From NCBI RefSeq assembly GCF_021347895.1, contig NC_067113.1, forward strand, positions 42,509,474 to 42,573,473: a stretch of 64,000 nucleotides of DNA, given 5' to 3'. Made by a program: the position numbers and the translations under genes. Origin of the DNA: Acanthochromis polyacanthus. Taxonomy: Eukaryota > Chordata > Actinopteri > Pomacentridae. This document shows positions 1 through 10,145 of the stretch, in pieces. The notes beneath the pieces were generated by a model, which searched no databases, was not told the DNA's origin, and saw only the letters and a list, made by a program, of their open reading frames with translations. The first letter of the stretch is position 1. Each line of letters begins with the position of its first letter.

Positions 1-553
1 CATTTCAACAACGAGGCGATTCAAAGTGCTTTACAAAGACATTAAGACAGAAGATGACAATTATTAAAAGAAAAACAAAAGAAAACATTTATGAAATCAT
101 TGAAAAAAAGGTGAGAACAGTAAAAAGATCAAAAACAGAAGTCAGAAAACAGGGGCAATTATTAAAAGAACTGTCATAAAATAAGAGTTAAAATAACTGT
201 TAAAACTGTCTTAAAATAAGATTTAAATTAACTAAAATAATTTAATCAAAAGCAGCTGAGAACAGGTACGTCTTCAGAATGGGTTTAAATGTGCTGAGAG
301 TTTCAGCTGATCTACAGTTTTCTGGGAGTTTGTTCCATATATATGGGGCATAGAAGCTGAATGCAGCTTCTCCGTGTTTGGTTTTTACTCTAGGAATTAC
401 TAGAAGACCTGATCCAGATGACCTGAGTGGTCTGGGTGGTTCATACTGAGTCAGGAGGTATCTGATGTATTTTGGTCCTAAACCATTTAAAGCTTTGTAG
501 ACCAGCAGCAGGTAGTGGAAATGTTGGCCGGCAGAATATTGATGTTTCGCCAT
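1..553 (-). mobile_element. LINE 3' fragment with reverse transcriptase C-terminus
   Basis: The minus strand from 553 to 242 is open for 103 codons. It reads as the C-terminal tail of a non-LTR retrotransposon reverse transcriptase: a YKALNGLGPKYI block, then PRPLRSS, then APYIWNKLPE, then a TFKPILKTYLF ending. These motifs are typical of fish L2/CR1/Rex-type LINEs. The A-rich sequence at 1-241 lies downstream on the minus strand and fits a 3' untranslated tail. The catalytic region would lie 5' of this piece and is absent, as expected from 5' truncation at insertion; the left window edge may also cut the tail. The open frame starts internally, so it is a pseudogene fragment. The exact clade is not certain. 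Confidence 0.75.
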
Positions 554-557
554 GAAA

Positions 558-825
558 CAGGAAATGCACTATAACTAGCCTGTACATGCTTCAGTCTGCC
601 TCAGACTTGACATGTGTGATCAGAGTCCGGCCCTGATGAATTCCATAGATCAATATACAGTCACAGTGATAGCGCCACCTGTTGGATGGACAGGAAGTGC
701 TGCATATCTAGCCTGTACATGGTCCAATCTGCCTGAAATTTTATATATGTGATCAGAGTCCAGCTCTCATCACATTATAGGCCAAAGTACACTCTCAGTT
801 GCAGCACCACCTGGTGGACATGCTT
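558..825. repeat. 133-bp tandem duplication of a dispersed fish repeat
   Basis: Two diverged units lie head to tail. Unit 1 begins CAGGAAATGCAC at 558 and unit 2 begins CAGGAAGTGCTG at 691, a period of 133 bp. Both share CTAGCCTGTACATG, TGTGATCAGAGTCC and a terminal CACCACCTGGTGG or CGCCACCTGTTGG box. The last box, AGCGCCACCTGSTGG, is very common in fish interspersed repeats. I cannot name the family. Confidence 0.6.
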
Positions 826-869
826 GGATTCGCTGTCCAGCATGGATGCGAGAACCTATTCAATGCTGC

Positions 870-1180
870 TTGCAGCTTTAATTATTGATTTTTATTGTCT
901 TTCTCTTTCATCTTCTTCCATCTAACCCTACATCTTCTGCATCCTCTTCTTCCACACTAACTGCCTTCTTGTCCTCTTTCATTACATCCATAAGCCTCCT
1001 TATATATCCACTTCTCCTCCTCCTCTGTAAACGTCCAAACCATCTCAGTCTGACTTTGTCTCTCTCTGATGTACTCATTCCTGATCCTATTCATTCTGGT
1101 CACTCCCAAGGAAAACCTCAGCATTTTAATCTCTGCTACCTCCAGCTCTGCCTTCTGTCTTTTCCTACAAAAAAAAGTCT
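870..1180 (-). mobile_element. RTE/Rex3-like LINE C-terminal fragment
   Basis: Read on the minus strand, this gives the C-terminus of an RTE-type (fish Rex3-like) retrotransposon protein. Pieces of the hallmark string are visible: KMLRFSLGVTRM near 1090-1130, LRWFG near 1034-1049, and MDVMKED followed by EDAEDVG near 905-1000. These pieces fall in different frames, so there are at least one deletion and one frameshift. The fragment holds only the end of the element, consistent with 5' truncation. It is dead: no catalytic YXDD or endonuclease region is present. The plus-strand open frames over this stretch are antisense shadows. Confidence 0.8.
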
Positions 1181-2654
1181 CTAAGCCAGTTATTGATTTT
1201 GATGGTGACTGTGCATGTGTAAATATAAAAAATGTAAACGGTTATCCCATATAGAGGCGATTATTAGCATTTGGTCCATTAACCACTTTTCTGCACGATG
1301 CATTACGTCAACAAACGATCCTCACGTTTGTCAAACATGGACTGTAACTGCTCATTTTCTTCATTTTAAATTACAGTTTGTCTGGAATCAATCATTCTAA
1401 CAACCAAGGCTGGTAAATCATCCAGCTATTAAACAGTTTTCAATCAACCAAAAAGTCATTTTGCTGCAGATTGAACATTGATCATCGTTCAGATAAGGGT
1501 TAGAAAACAGTGTGATGTATTGGCTCTGGCTTGGATTAGAAATGGTTAACCGAAAAAGATTAGAATTATCAGAGTTCACATTTTCCATGTAGGAAGCAGA
1601 TTTGATTCATATCGACTTTGGTGCAGTACACGGGTTTTGATACAACCTGGCCGTTTCATTTGTATTTTATTGTAGTTTCAAACCTCTGCAATACTGCCTC
1701 TGCTGTCAAACTCCATCCACTCATTCCATACTTCTATGTTAAAGTCTGAATTCAACCACCGATGCTGGTTCAGGCAGGGTTCAGTGGGTATTTACTGAAG
1801 CATTGTGAGTGATTCTGGCCTTGTTAAATCCTATTTTGTTTTGTGAGCGTGGAGCGCGGCCTCCTCCAGGCATGTGAAGGTGGAGGACAAAGCCAGCATG
1901 CCGACTGTGGGGCCCAAAGAGCAGTCCAATTTTTCATCCTTATTGCCCATGACATATCCAAAGTGGCCTAGCCGTCCACGGAGAGACAGAGGAAGGCAGA
2001 GAGAGAGGAAAAGTGAGAGGCAGGCACCTCAGATGGACCGGGAGGAGTGTATCTACACTTCCTCCTCGTGTAGCCCAGAGCACGGCTCCAATTTTCTTCG
2101 CTAAAACAATGCAATTCACCAGCGTCCATTAGGGCAGACGAGTCCCAGGGTTCTTGCCTCCCTGTGACTCACTCCAGACCTAGAGTTAGTGAGAGAGTAA
2201 ATGTGGGTTTAAAGCTCACAGAGAGTGAAGTGTGAGCTGCAGCAGAGACTAAATGTTACACAAACCCCTGTATTTCACCGCTGCTTTCTACAGATCTCAA
2301 ATTTAATTAAACAGGGCTGATTTTTTTCTTGTAGTCCAGTGATTTCTTCCTATCTGCTATTTTTTAAAACCATCTGTTTTTTTAATCACTCATCTGTACG
2401 GTATGCATGCAATTTGTAATATAATTTCAGTGCAAATTATCCACTGTGTTTTGATTAGGAGAAATCTGTGTTGATAAAAATTGGACCAATCAAGTTAGTA
2501 ATTTCAGCTCCATTTAGGGTTTTTTTGTGCCATTACTTTAGTTTTTTTTCTCTCCAAGGCTGTGTGCAAAACAATACAGATGTTTTTCCTCACTAGATAG
2601 CTTCCCTTTCTGCTTAAAATCTGTCAACACGACCATCATTTATCAAAATTTCCG
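1181..2654. other. Unannotated spacer
   Basis: I see no gene and no repeat that I recognise in 1181-1850 or 2200-2654. The part at 1850-2170 is more GC-rich and less repetitive than its surroundings (purine-rich around 1975-2030, with a 76-codon open frame that has no recognisable domain). It could be a conserved non-coding element, but only alignment to other fish could show this. Confidence 0.4.
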
Positions 2655-3045
2655 CTTTGTGTCTCGTTTTTGTAATGTTTTGTCTTGTTTTTTTCTTTTT
2701 TGTCATTTTGTTGTTTTGATCACATACTAAAATGCTATATTGTTGTATGATATATTGTTGTATGCTGTTGTTCCTTTGTAGACACTCTGTGATCTGGAGG
2801 TTGTAAAATGTAATTTTAAAAAAAATTGAACTCATTTTTCTTAAGAAATTTCAGGTTGTTCATGATGTTTTGGAAAAAGATAATGTGAATATCTTCAGAA
2901 TGTACTTTTTTGCACCAAAACAAATGAAAAATTTGGAATTGTTGTTATTTATCGGTTGTTGTGCTCTGATTTTACTGGTGCGGCCTGCTGGAGATCAAAT
3001 TGGGCTGAATGTAGACCTGAACTAAGATGAGTTTGACACCCTTAC
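2655..3045 (-). mobile_element. hAT-like non-autonomous element, copy A (truncated)
   Basis: On the minus strand the element begins near 3045 with GGGTGTCAAACTCAT, the usual hAT-type fish terminus, and continues with a CAGCCCAATTTGATCTC block and CACCAGTAAAAT. The same internal order is found in the copies at 16.8 kb and 62.1 kb (ACCTGAAATTTCTTAAGAAA, then CCAGATCACAGAGTGTCTAC). The element ends at 2655-2720 in a short stretch of the TTTTGTC/GTCTCGTTTTTG minisatellite motif. The other terminus is missing. No transposase is present. The hAT assignment rests on the terminus alone; no 8-bp target duplication can be tested because one end is lost. Confidence 0.65.
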
Positions 3046-4790
3046 TTTAGTGTATCAGGCATTGCAATACCAGGTTAGGGTGTAAAATTGTCACTGTCGG
3101 TGCTAACCAAATATAAAGACAACAATGAATAGTTTTGCAAAAATGCATATTAGTATAGACAAGGCCTTAATTTAATGTCCTAACTTACATGGAAATGCTT
3201 TAGGTTGACTATAATGCTAGTCTTTCTCATGTCTTTGATGTGTTTTGATTGAAATTTTGGAGATGTACCCACATCTTGTAGCCAGTTAAACCACCAGTAC
3301 TGTCGGATCTGCTCTGCTACATACAGGCAGTGTTGAGAGCTGTGAAGGGCACTGTCAAGGTGACTTCTGGGTTTAAGTGTACAGTGGGCGGGATCACTGG
3401 TAGGGGGCTGTGACCTCACTGAGCCCATGTGAATGTGGGGGGTTATCATTAGTTTCCCCCCTCCTTTTTCCTCTGCTTTCATTCTCACTTTTAGATTAAG
3501 ATCTCTTGTTGTAATTCTTGCTCCGTGAGGCGGCCTAATTCTGCCAAATCGATAGAATCAAACGCATCAGGTGAGATGAAGGGTATCTGCCACCAGCTGT
3601 TCGTGTCCTTTACATGTTCCAGCGGGCTGCAGCGGGAGGAAACGGCACGGTTATGTGATACACGTCTGTTGATCGAGTGGATTGTAGAGAGTTGCCAACC
3701 CTCACGTTTCCTTCGCTTCCCCCCAGTAACTGTAGAAAGTAAAAAGTAAAAACTAAATCAAAGGAAAACCTCAGAGTGCAAGGGCTTTTTTGTACCTGAT
3801 GTAAAATAAGGGCATCAATCATCCTCTCCAGTCCCAAGATACGCACGTCTGGCTGCCTTTCCACCCAAACACAGGTGCTAGACAGACAGAGTCAATTCTG
3901 CTTAATGAGCAATTGTTATGCCATGTACTGTACTATTTGTTGTGCACAGCAAGGCATGGGATCTATCCAGACTGCTTTCATCAGCGTGCAGACAGACATC
4001 CACCCAAATAACTTTTGTCAGCGTAGTAAGAATGAGATGACACCCAGTCGGAACATAAGGAGAGAGAGAGAGATGATGTGAAGCAGCTATGGCTCGGGTT
4101 AGGGGCTTGTCGGTGCAAATGTAACTCTGACAGCGCTGCATTCCTAATATTTTAAACCTCATAATGTAATCAGAGATGTATTCTAAGCAATTAACCACAT
4201 CATTTATTAACATCTAAGCATCCCCGTGGAGATAATGAGCGTCGCACTGATGACTTTGCAGACTCCAAACTTGTTTTTGAATTTGTTAATGCCATTTTAA
4301 AGACCTCCTGTGATGAAAATCAGGTTTTTTCACCTTGTTAATATGCCTATAGAGTGTTTTTTATATGCAGTGAGACACATCATGAATGAAATACGCTGTC
4401 AATGCCACGGCAGAGCTTTTTGAACGAATCTGAAATCGCAAGGGTGGGCCTTTCTCTCTCATTATTCTTTTTTCAGAATCATTTTCCGGTTTGAACATCC
4501 ATGACCGAATTACTCCAGTTTTACAACTTGTCATTCTGTAGCATAGAGTAGTTTTAAAGTGGGTGAGCTGGAGTGCCTCAGCTGCAACAGAGTTACATCC
4601 AAACCATTTTAATTCATGAGGGCATTATTTTCAGAAATAAAAATTGTAAATATGCAACTTTTATACACAGATGTGGGATTAATACATAATTGAGAGACAT
4701 TTGAAGTCCATGGGATATATCTTGCATACATTCTTATTAAAAGTTTAAAAAAACTAATATTTTGATGTTCATTATGATCATGTCTTTAGA
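3046..4790. other. Spacer with a conserved-looking stretch at 3.5-4.25 kb
   Basis: No gene is recognisable. Sequence at about 3520-3740 and 3860-4250 is of mixed composition and not repeat-like, with E-box-like CAGCTG motifs. That is the character expected of teleost conserved non-coding DNA, but nothing here proves it. The region 4260-4790 shows nothing notable. Confidence 0.35.
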
Positions 4791-5400
4791 AATTCCATAA
4801 TTATTTATTATGGAAACAATCACATATCAATAAAAAATGACTGGATATCACTAAAATGTCAACTAAACAACCGTCCAAATTTAATAACAACCGCCTTCTT
4901 ATTAAGTCAACAATAATAAAATGAGCTCATTCAAAAATAGTTTTGATTGTGTTCTTCTTATTAGGTTGAGATAATCATGACAGATTTTTCTTTTTTGGCA
5001 AAATGTCAAATTTTATATGGAAAATAACAAATTGTATCACTTTCAACTAAGTTACTCATTACAAAAACACCTCTCAAGGAAGTGTGTTAATTCCAGATCA
5101 CATGACCTGCTCCACATGATGTCATTTCCTCCTGAAGAAAAGACTGGAAGACTCCAAGGCTTTCTGAGTTATTTAATATAAAGTAGTGTGCGATTTATCA
5201 CATCAACAGGTTTACTACAGTATCTTTTTAAATAACTTTCAATTTCAGTTTTACTCAATTGTATATATAATATTTAGGAGAATCTTTGTGTAAAAATGCC
5301 ATGTGGTGTTTGGTTATAGGCGGCCATGCTGATTTTAGGCCTGAAAACAGCAAAAATGTCAACTATGTTACAAAGAATCCTGTAATTATATATTGACTCT
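4791..5400 (+). repeat. ~600-bp dispersed direct repeat, copy 1
   Basis: This segment aligns by eye along its whole length with 40345-40945 in the same orientation. Shared blocks in order are TTATTTATTATGGAAACAAT, ATATCACTAAAATGTCAAC, TTTTGATTGTGTTCTT, TGAGATAATCATGACAGAT, CACATGACCTGCTCCACATG, ATGCCATGTGGTGTTTGG and GGCGGCCATG. Small insertions and deletions separate the copies. I see no open frame, no terminal inverted repeats and no poly-A tail, so the class is unknown. Confidence 0.75.
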
Positions 5401-7861
5401 GTGTGTTTAAAAGGGCTCAGCCAAAGACATGCACCAAGTTAGTTAGTTTAGAACACTGACCTTGCGTTAGTGACCTGCTGAAATGTGTTTAAGGTGTTTT
5501 GTCATAATGTCAGGGTGGTTGTAAGGTATACTGGTAATCCAAACAGCTGGAAACTGAATAAATTTTTTCTATGTTATATAGAGACATAGTCCACATATTT
5601 GATTAGTTTTTCTGTATACTTCCGTGGTAGATGCATTCGATATCCCCAAGAATCAATCATCTCAACCCTGTCACCGCTACACGCAATTTATTTTCCGGGA
5701 GGACCAACCAGAAGCCTGAATTATAGTTCAGTTACTTTGATCTATTGCCTTCACTTTGCGGTGCAGTGGGATTATTATTTGGCTAGACTGTCATGAGCTT
5801 TCCCAATACAATCCTGGTATTGTTCATATAAGGATGAGTATTGATTCATTATATACGTTGAAGAGGAAAAAGAAAACTATTATTGTGTGTGAACAGAATT
5901 TAAAGACAGGGAAGCATTCTGTAATTGCAGGGGAATGCAGGTAATTACATGTTGACGGGTCTTTTGAAGAATGTAGGTCTGTGGGTGGGATTTAATTGAG
6001 TGTGTACATTTGCCTTGGAAAATATGTACAACTATATATATAGAGCATTGCATTCTCAATTATGTTTTGCAGGGGAATGTATTTTCTGCTGCATTTCATT
6101 ATACCATATACCATATTTTAATACACATCGTAGTAACCTAGAAAATTAAAGAGAATCTTCAATATGTTGTAAAAGGCTTGTATTTTAACCCAAACAGTGC
6201 CATATTCTTAAGCCTAACTACATAGTTTTGGCAAGTGAAAACTGAAAATACCTGCCTCCATCGTCCTCATGTACCAAACATAAGTGACAATGCACTTTAG
6301 CAGTATAGGAAAGCAATTTCTGGGAGTCACGGATGGCTTAAGTACACATCTACATGTCAGTGTGATGCACCAGTGCTTGGACAGCATGTAGAATACAGAG
6401 GTTTGGATGTTATCATGTTGCTGCAGCTTACTGGTCTGTAGAAGCGGCTTAAAGCTTGGTGAAATGTTGAGCAAATTGAGAAAAACATACCTGAATTTAA
6501 AAAAGAAACTGTGAAAAACCACATGCTATTCTTGCACTGAGGTAAATTTAATGTAAAGGAAACAGGGACTTTGTGTTTAAATCATAGATGCTGTTAATTC
6601 TCAATAGTATTACCATGGCAATCATGAACTCAGAGTATATAAGTAAAGTGAGAGTAGGACTGCATTTGTAAGCAAGCGAGTTGTTTCCATGTCAGTTTGA
6701 GCAGAAGAGCGAGTGCTGCTGGTGGTGGATCGTGACTCTGCTGCCTGTGTGGGAGATGCAGCTACTCCCACGCTTCCCTCTCTCTCTCCCTCTCTGTCTT
6801 TCCTTTGTCTCAGTCCAAATCCGCTGGTCTTTCACCTCAACTCTTTTCTCACTTAACCATCAAACCGCTTGATGTCTGGGCTGTCCATAAAAGCTGGCCA
6901 TGCCACGATTTCCTAGTCGACGTTCAGCCAGCATAGTTTCACGCCAGAAAAGCTCGTTTCTATTTTGCGTTTATCACGTGTCGCAACACTTGTGACTGCT
7001 TTCAGCAAGTTGCCATGACATTGGTAACTTGTTGTTATGGCTGCGGTCGTGTGTGGTGTTTTCTGTGCTGCGTGTCTGATTTGGTTTGTGCCAATCTGCG
7101 CTTGGATTGGTCAAGATAAGATGAAAACTGGTATTAAAGGTGGAAGGATGATGGGTCGGAGAGTCAGAGGGCGTCTCATCCATCCTACCCTGCTTCCAAC
7201 CAGAATACGCCAGCACAGCTCGTTTGTTGTTCGTAGTCTGTGATTGAGGATAAAGTATACACGGTTATTCAACAGAATGAACCAATTTCATCAACTTTGA
7301 TTTAGTGTTTAAGGTCATCGAATGACATTGAATAGCAACAGCGATCAACTCAGTGGATGATGATATGCTGATACACATCTGTCAGGAATTCTCTTCTGGC
7401 ATTGATGTTGCCGTGCTGCAGGTGGTGGCCACACTGAACACTTGTAAGACAGGAAATAAAAGTTGATCGTGAGTACAATACTTGTGACTTGGCTGGAGTT
7501 TTCTGTTGCTTTTCCTTATTAAAATACTGCTGAATGAAATCGCTTCATTCTTTTTGAATAACCCTGTAGTAGGAGGGAGCAGCCACTTTGGTCTTAAACT
7601 GTTTTCTCTTGTTAAAGATAGAGAGGCAGCGCTGTGTTTTTCTGCTACCAATTTCTGTTTGGGTAGGTCAGTCTTCTTTATCAGATTAGTGAGGTTTTGT
7701 TTGTCATTTTTGGCATTGCTCATTTTGAATTTGAGTTAAACCACATCCTTTGTTCAGCACTTTACATTTATTGTCAGAAATTATTTCTTTGAGAAAATGT
7801 GTTTTGTGGCTGCTTGGGACTAGTGGAAGGACGGCACTTCATGTTGGGTGTAACACTTGTA
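5401..7861. other. AT-rich spacer, no gene seen
   Basis: Several short open frames occur here, but none carries a domain, and they overlap on opposite strands as chance frames do. A TATATAAG box at 6636-6643 lies about 30 bp before a less AT-rich, pyrimidine-rich stretch (6665-6870). It could mark a weak promoter but is unsupported otherwise. The rest shows nothing I can name. Confidence 0.4.
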
Positions 7862-8133
7862 TTAACCCCTTGTCGCAAATTCCCAACATACCACTTTCAT
7901 TCAGACTGCAGCTAAGATAGCGTATCCATTCCCCCAATACCGGTTTGTGCATATTCAATACGTACTTAGGAACCTTTTACAAGCACTGGTTTCTCGTAGG
8001 ACCGGTCAGAGTGGGACCTAATTATTATCTATCTGTTATTATTATTATATGTCTGTTGTATGTGTCATAGACAAATTAGCAATCTCCACTTATTTTAGCA
8101 TCATCTGGAAAGCAGAAGTTTTTCTTTTTTACT

Positions 8134-8697
8134 TTAACCCTCATCAGTACACGTGGTAAAACCTACTTCATCGGTACACTTAAGGTCCAACTGGACCCCT
8201 GTAGTATTTCTTCTGTTTCACATTTCTGTACCTGTCCATATACTCTCAATGTATATTTTTCTAAAACGTGTCGTCTATAGATACAAATATGAAAGAAACA
8301 ATGAAATTACTATTGATGATTACAAACCTGTAATCATCCTATACTAATAATGTATGCAATACACATTGCATACATTATTAGTATAGGAACTCCTGAATTG
8401 AAATGAAACACAATATAACTGAAGCAGTCATCACAAGAGCAACATAACACAAACATGCATAAGTATAAGATTCACAGTCTGACTGGGGTCTGGCTGGAGT
8501 CCCCATGGACCCCAAATGATTTTTCTATATATACACAACAAACCTGGCTGGAATCAAACAAGCTTTGGTTTATGTGATGGCAACTATGTGGGTGACAACT
8601 ACCTAAAGGGGCTGAAAAATGTAACTTGTGAATAAAAAATATGACAACTTACATATCCCTGGAATCCGCATGGAAACCAGGTGTACTGATGAGGGTC
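8134..8697. mobile_element. Nested MITE with 15-bp terminal inverted repeats
   Basis: The left border is TTAA (8134-8137) followed by CCCTCATCAGTACAC (8138-8152). The right border holds the perfect reverse complement GTGTACTGATGAGGG (8681-8695). The TTAA on the right has decayed to TCAG. The pattern fits a non-autonomous piggyBac-like element, inserted inside the larger TTAA element at 7862-8730. It contains a perfect 23-bp inverted repeat with a 4-nt loop at 8338-8387. No coding capacity is evident. Confidence 0.7.
8338..8387. repeat. Perfect 23-bp hairpin, 4-nt loop
   Basis: The left arm 8338-8360 begins CCTATACTAATAATG. The right arm 8365-8387 is its exact reverse complement, ending TATTAGTATAGG. 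The loop is ACAC. All 23 positions pair with no mismatch, although the surrounding element has decayed (its right TTAA is lost). The arms are AT-rich. It is too short for a conventional microRNA precursor. Confidence 0.95.
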
Positions 8698-9049
8698 AGT
8701 TGTAAATAAATTGAGGTGTCAAGGGGTTAATGCTGACAACAAATTCTAATGTACGCCTTCCCTCCAAGCACACACACAGCTCTAGAAATATCCATAAATG
8801 CACTAAAAACCTCACAAAGTTACAAAGACATTGGTTTTGGATAATACTGTAGCTTTACTAGTACAGAAAATATATATTAAAAAGCATGGCATTAAATTGA
8901 ACTTGATGCATAATGCATGTGAGTTCCACTTACGTTTCCTGTTTATATGCTAAAAATGTTTGCCTGTGATCAGTCGACTGCTCAGAAGGCGATGACAAGG
9001 CAAAACAAGTTTTGCATACTCCGAAATTTCACTCTGGCTGACCTTGGAG

Positions 9050-9235
9050 ACTCTGTGTGGCTGGGCAGTAACGGGGTTGCTAAGGTAATTTAATTACCAA
9101 ACCCTTCATGGGCAAGGGTAATTACTGCTCTCTAAATCCCCACTAATCCCCCGTCTGAGTCCCTTACATAGACTCGGCCCGGGGCACTCTAACAGGCAGC
9201 GCTGACTCCTCCATCCTGCCCCAGACAGGGGTCCT
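9050..9235. promoter_or_regulatory. Candidate regulatory element rich in homeodomain sites
   Basis: A 15-bp palindrome GGTAATTTAATTACC at 9084-9098 contains two homeodomain TAATTA-type cores facing each other. Further TAATTAC (about 9119) and CTAATCCCC (about 9150, an Otx/bicoid-like TAATCC site) follow within 70 bp. The sequence is non-repetitive and of balanced composition. This density of sites is typical of conserved developmental enhancers. That is inference from motifs only. Confidence 0.35.
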
Positions 9236-9679
9236 CCACAAAACACACTGTTTCTGTCGGCACACAGATGCTCCTCGGTGGCTTTATTTATGTAAGGTGT
9301 GTACTCTGCATACTGCGCTGTGTGTAGTTGTGTGTGTCCGTTTGCCTCATGTGTCTGCAGTCATCAGCCCGGTGAATTCCTCTCACGTTGCACTTCTCTC
9401 CATGTGTGTGAGTCAAGGGGACTCTCAGGTCAAAAGGGCCACTCATCTCTCCATAAAAATGTCGTAATTATCACTGCTGGGATGAATCGGATGTGACCTC
9501 CGTGAGCAGCAGCGCCTGGTGACTGGAGTTAGAAGAAAAGGAGACAAGATAAAGGCTCCGAGCAGGCTAATAGGACTTTCTCCTGAAAACAGCCGCAGTT
9601 ATCAACATAGGTTCTGCCGGATTTTATGTTATAATGAAGAAGCAGATAATTAAGGAGATCTGCTCTATGCAGCAGCGTG

Positions 9680-9698
9680 TTTTTTTTTTTTTTTTTTT
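9680..9698. repeat. Poly-T tract
   Basis: A run of about 19 T, reading as poly-A on the minus strand. No retroelement body is recognised next to it. Confidence 0.9.
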
Positions 9699-9805
9699 AC
9701 CACAACAGTGCAAGTGTATTCTGCTCTTTAATAGGACCAAACAGTATGTTTAAACTGATATACTTTATGTATCTGTTGTATTCAGATTGAGGCAAAACTG
9801 ACTTA

Positions 9806-10145
9806 TACAGGGTGGGCCATAAGTTTCCATACATAGGAAAAATAAACATTTTGTGTTGGACAACCATTTTTATTCATATAGTGAGCTCTATATGATTACC
9901 ATTGGTTCAACAACACATATTAATACGTGCTTTCCACTGCTCATGAACTTGCATTAGCACGGTTGAAGTTGGTGTTGGCGATACGTCCCTTGAGATGATT
10001 TATGTCTCATATCTTCACCTGATACAACATGGCCTTTGAGTGCCCCCTAAGATAGCATCAAATGCATCTTCTAGGGTATCCGAAACACACAAAAAAATGT
10101 ATGTTATACATTTTCCTATGTATGGAAACTTATGGCCCACTCTAT
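9806..10145. mobile_element. mariner-like MITE with long terminal inverted repeats
   Basis: The left end is TA then CAGGGTGGGCCATAAGTTTC (9808-9827), continuing into CATACATAGGAAAA. The right end is the reverse complement (TTTTCCTATGTATGG, then AAACTTATGGCCCACTC), ending near 10143 and followed by TA. The arms are over 30 bp with only one or two mismatches. The CAGGGTGG/CC...CATAAG terminus and TA flanks fit the mariner branch of the Tc1/mariner superfamily. The interior of about 270 bp is too short for a transposase, so this is an internally deleted, non-autonomous copy. The near-identical arms suggest it is not ancient. Confidence 0.85.

Larger units (their letters stand above)
7862..8730. 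mobile_element. TTAA-flanked (piggyBac-like) MITE, outer element
   Basis: The left end reads TTAACCCCTTG at 7862-7872. The right end reads CAAGGGGTTAA at 8720-8730, its exact reverse complement. TTAA at both borders with CCC...GGG ends is the piggyBac-superfamily pattern (TTAA target duplication). There is no transposase open frame. A second TTAA/CCC element lies inside it at 8134-8697, so the outer element is split by a nested insertion. Confidence 0.65.

Noticed and set aside
6636..6643. TATA-box promoter
   Set aside because: A lone TATATAAG in AT-rich DNA with no first-exon or donor signature strong enough to support it.
8338..8387. microRNA precursor
   Set aside because: A 23-bp stem with 4-nt loop is too short for a usual pre-miRNA and sits within a MITE.
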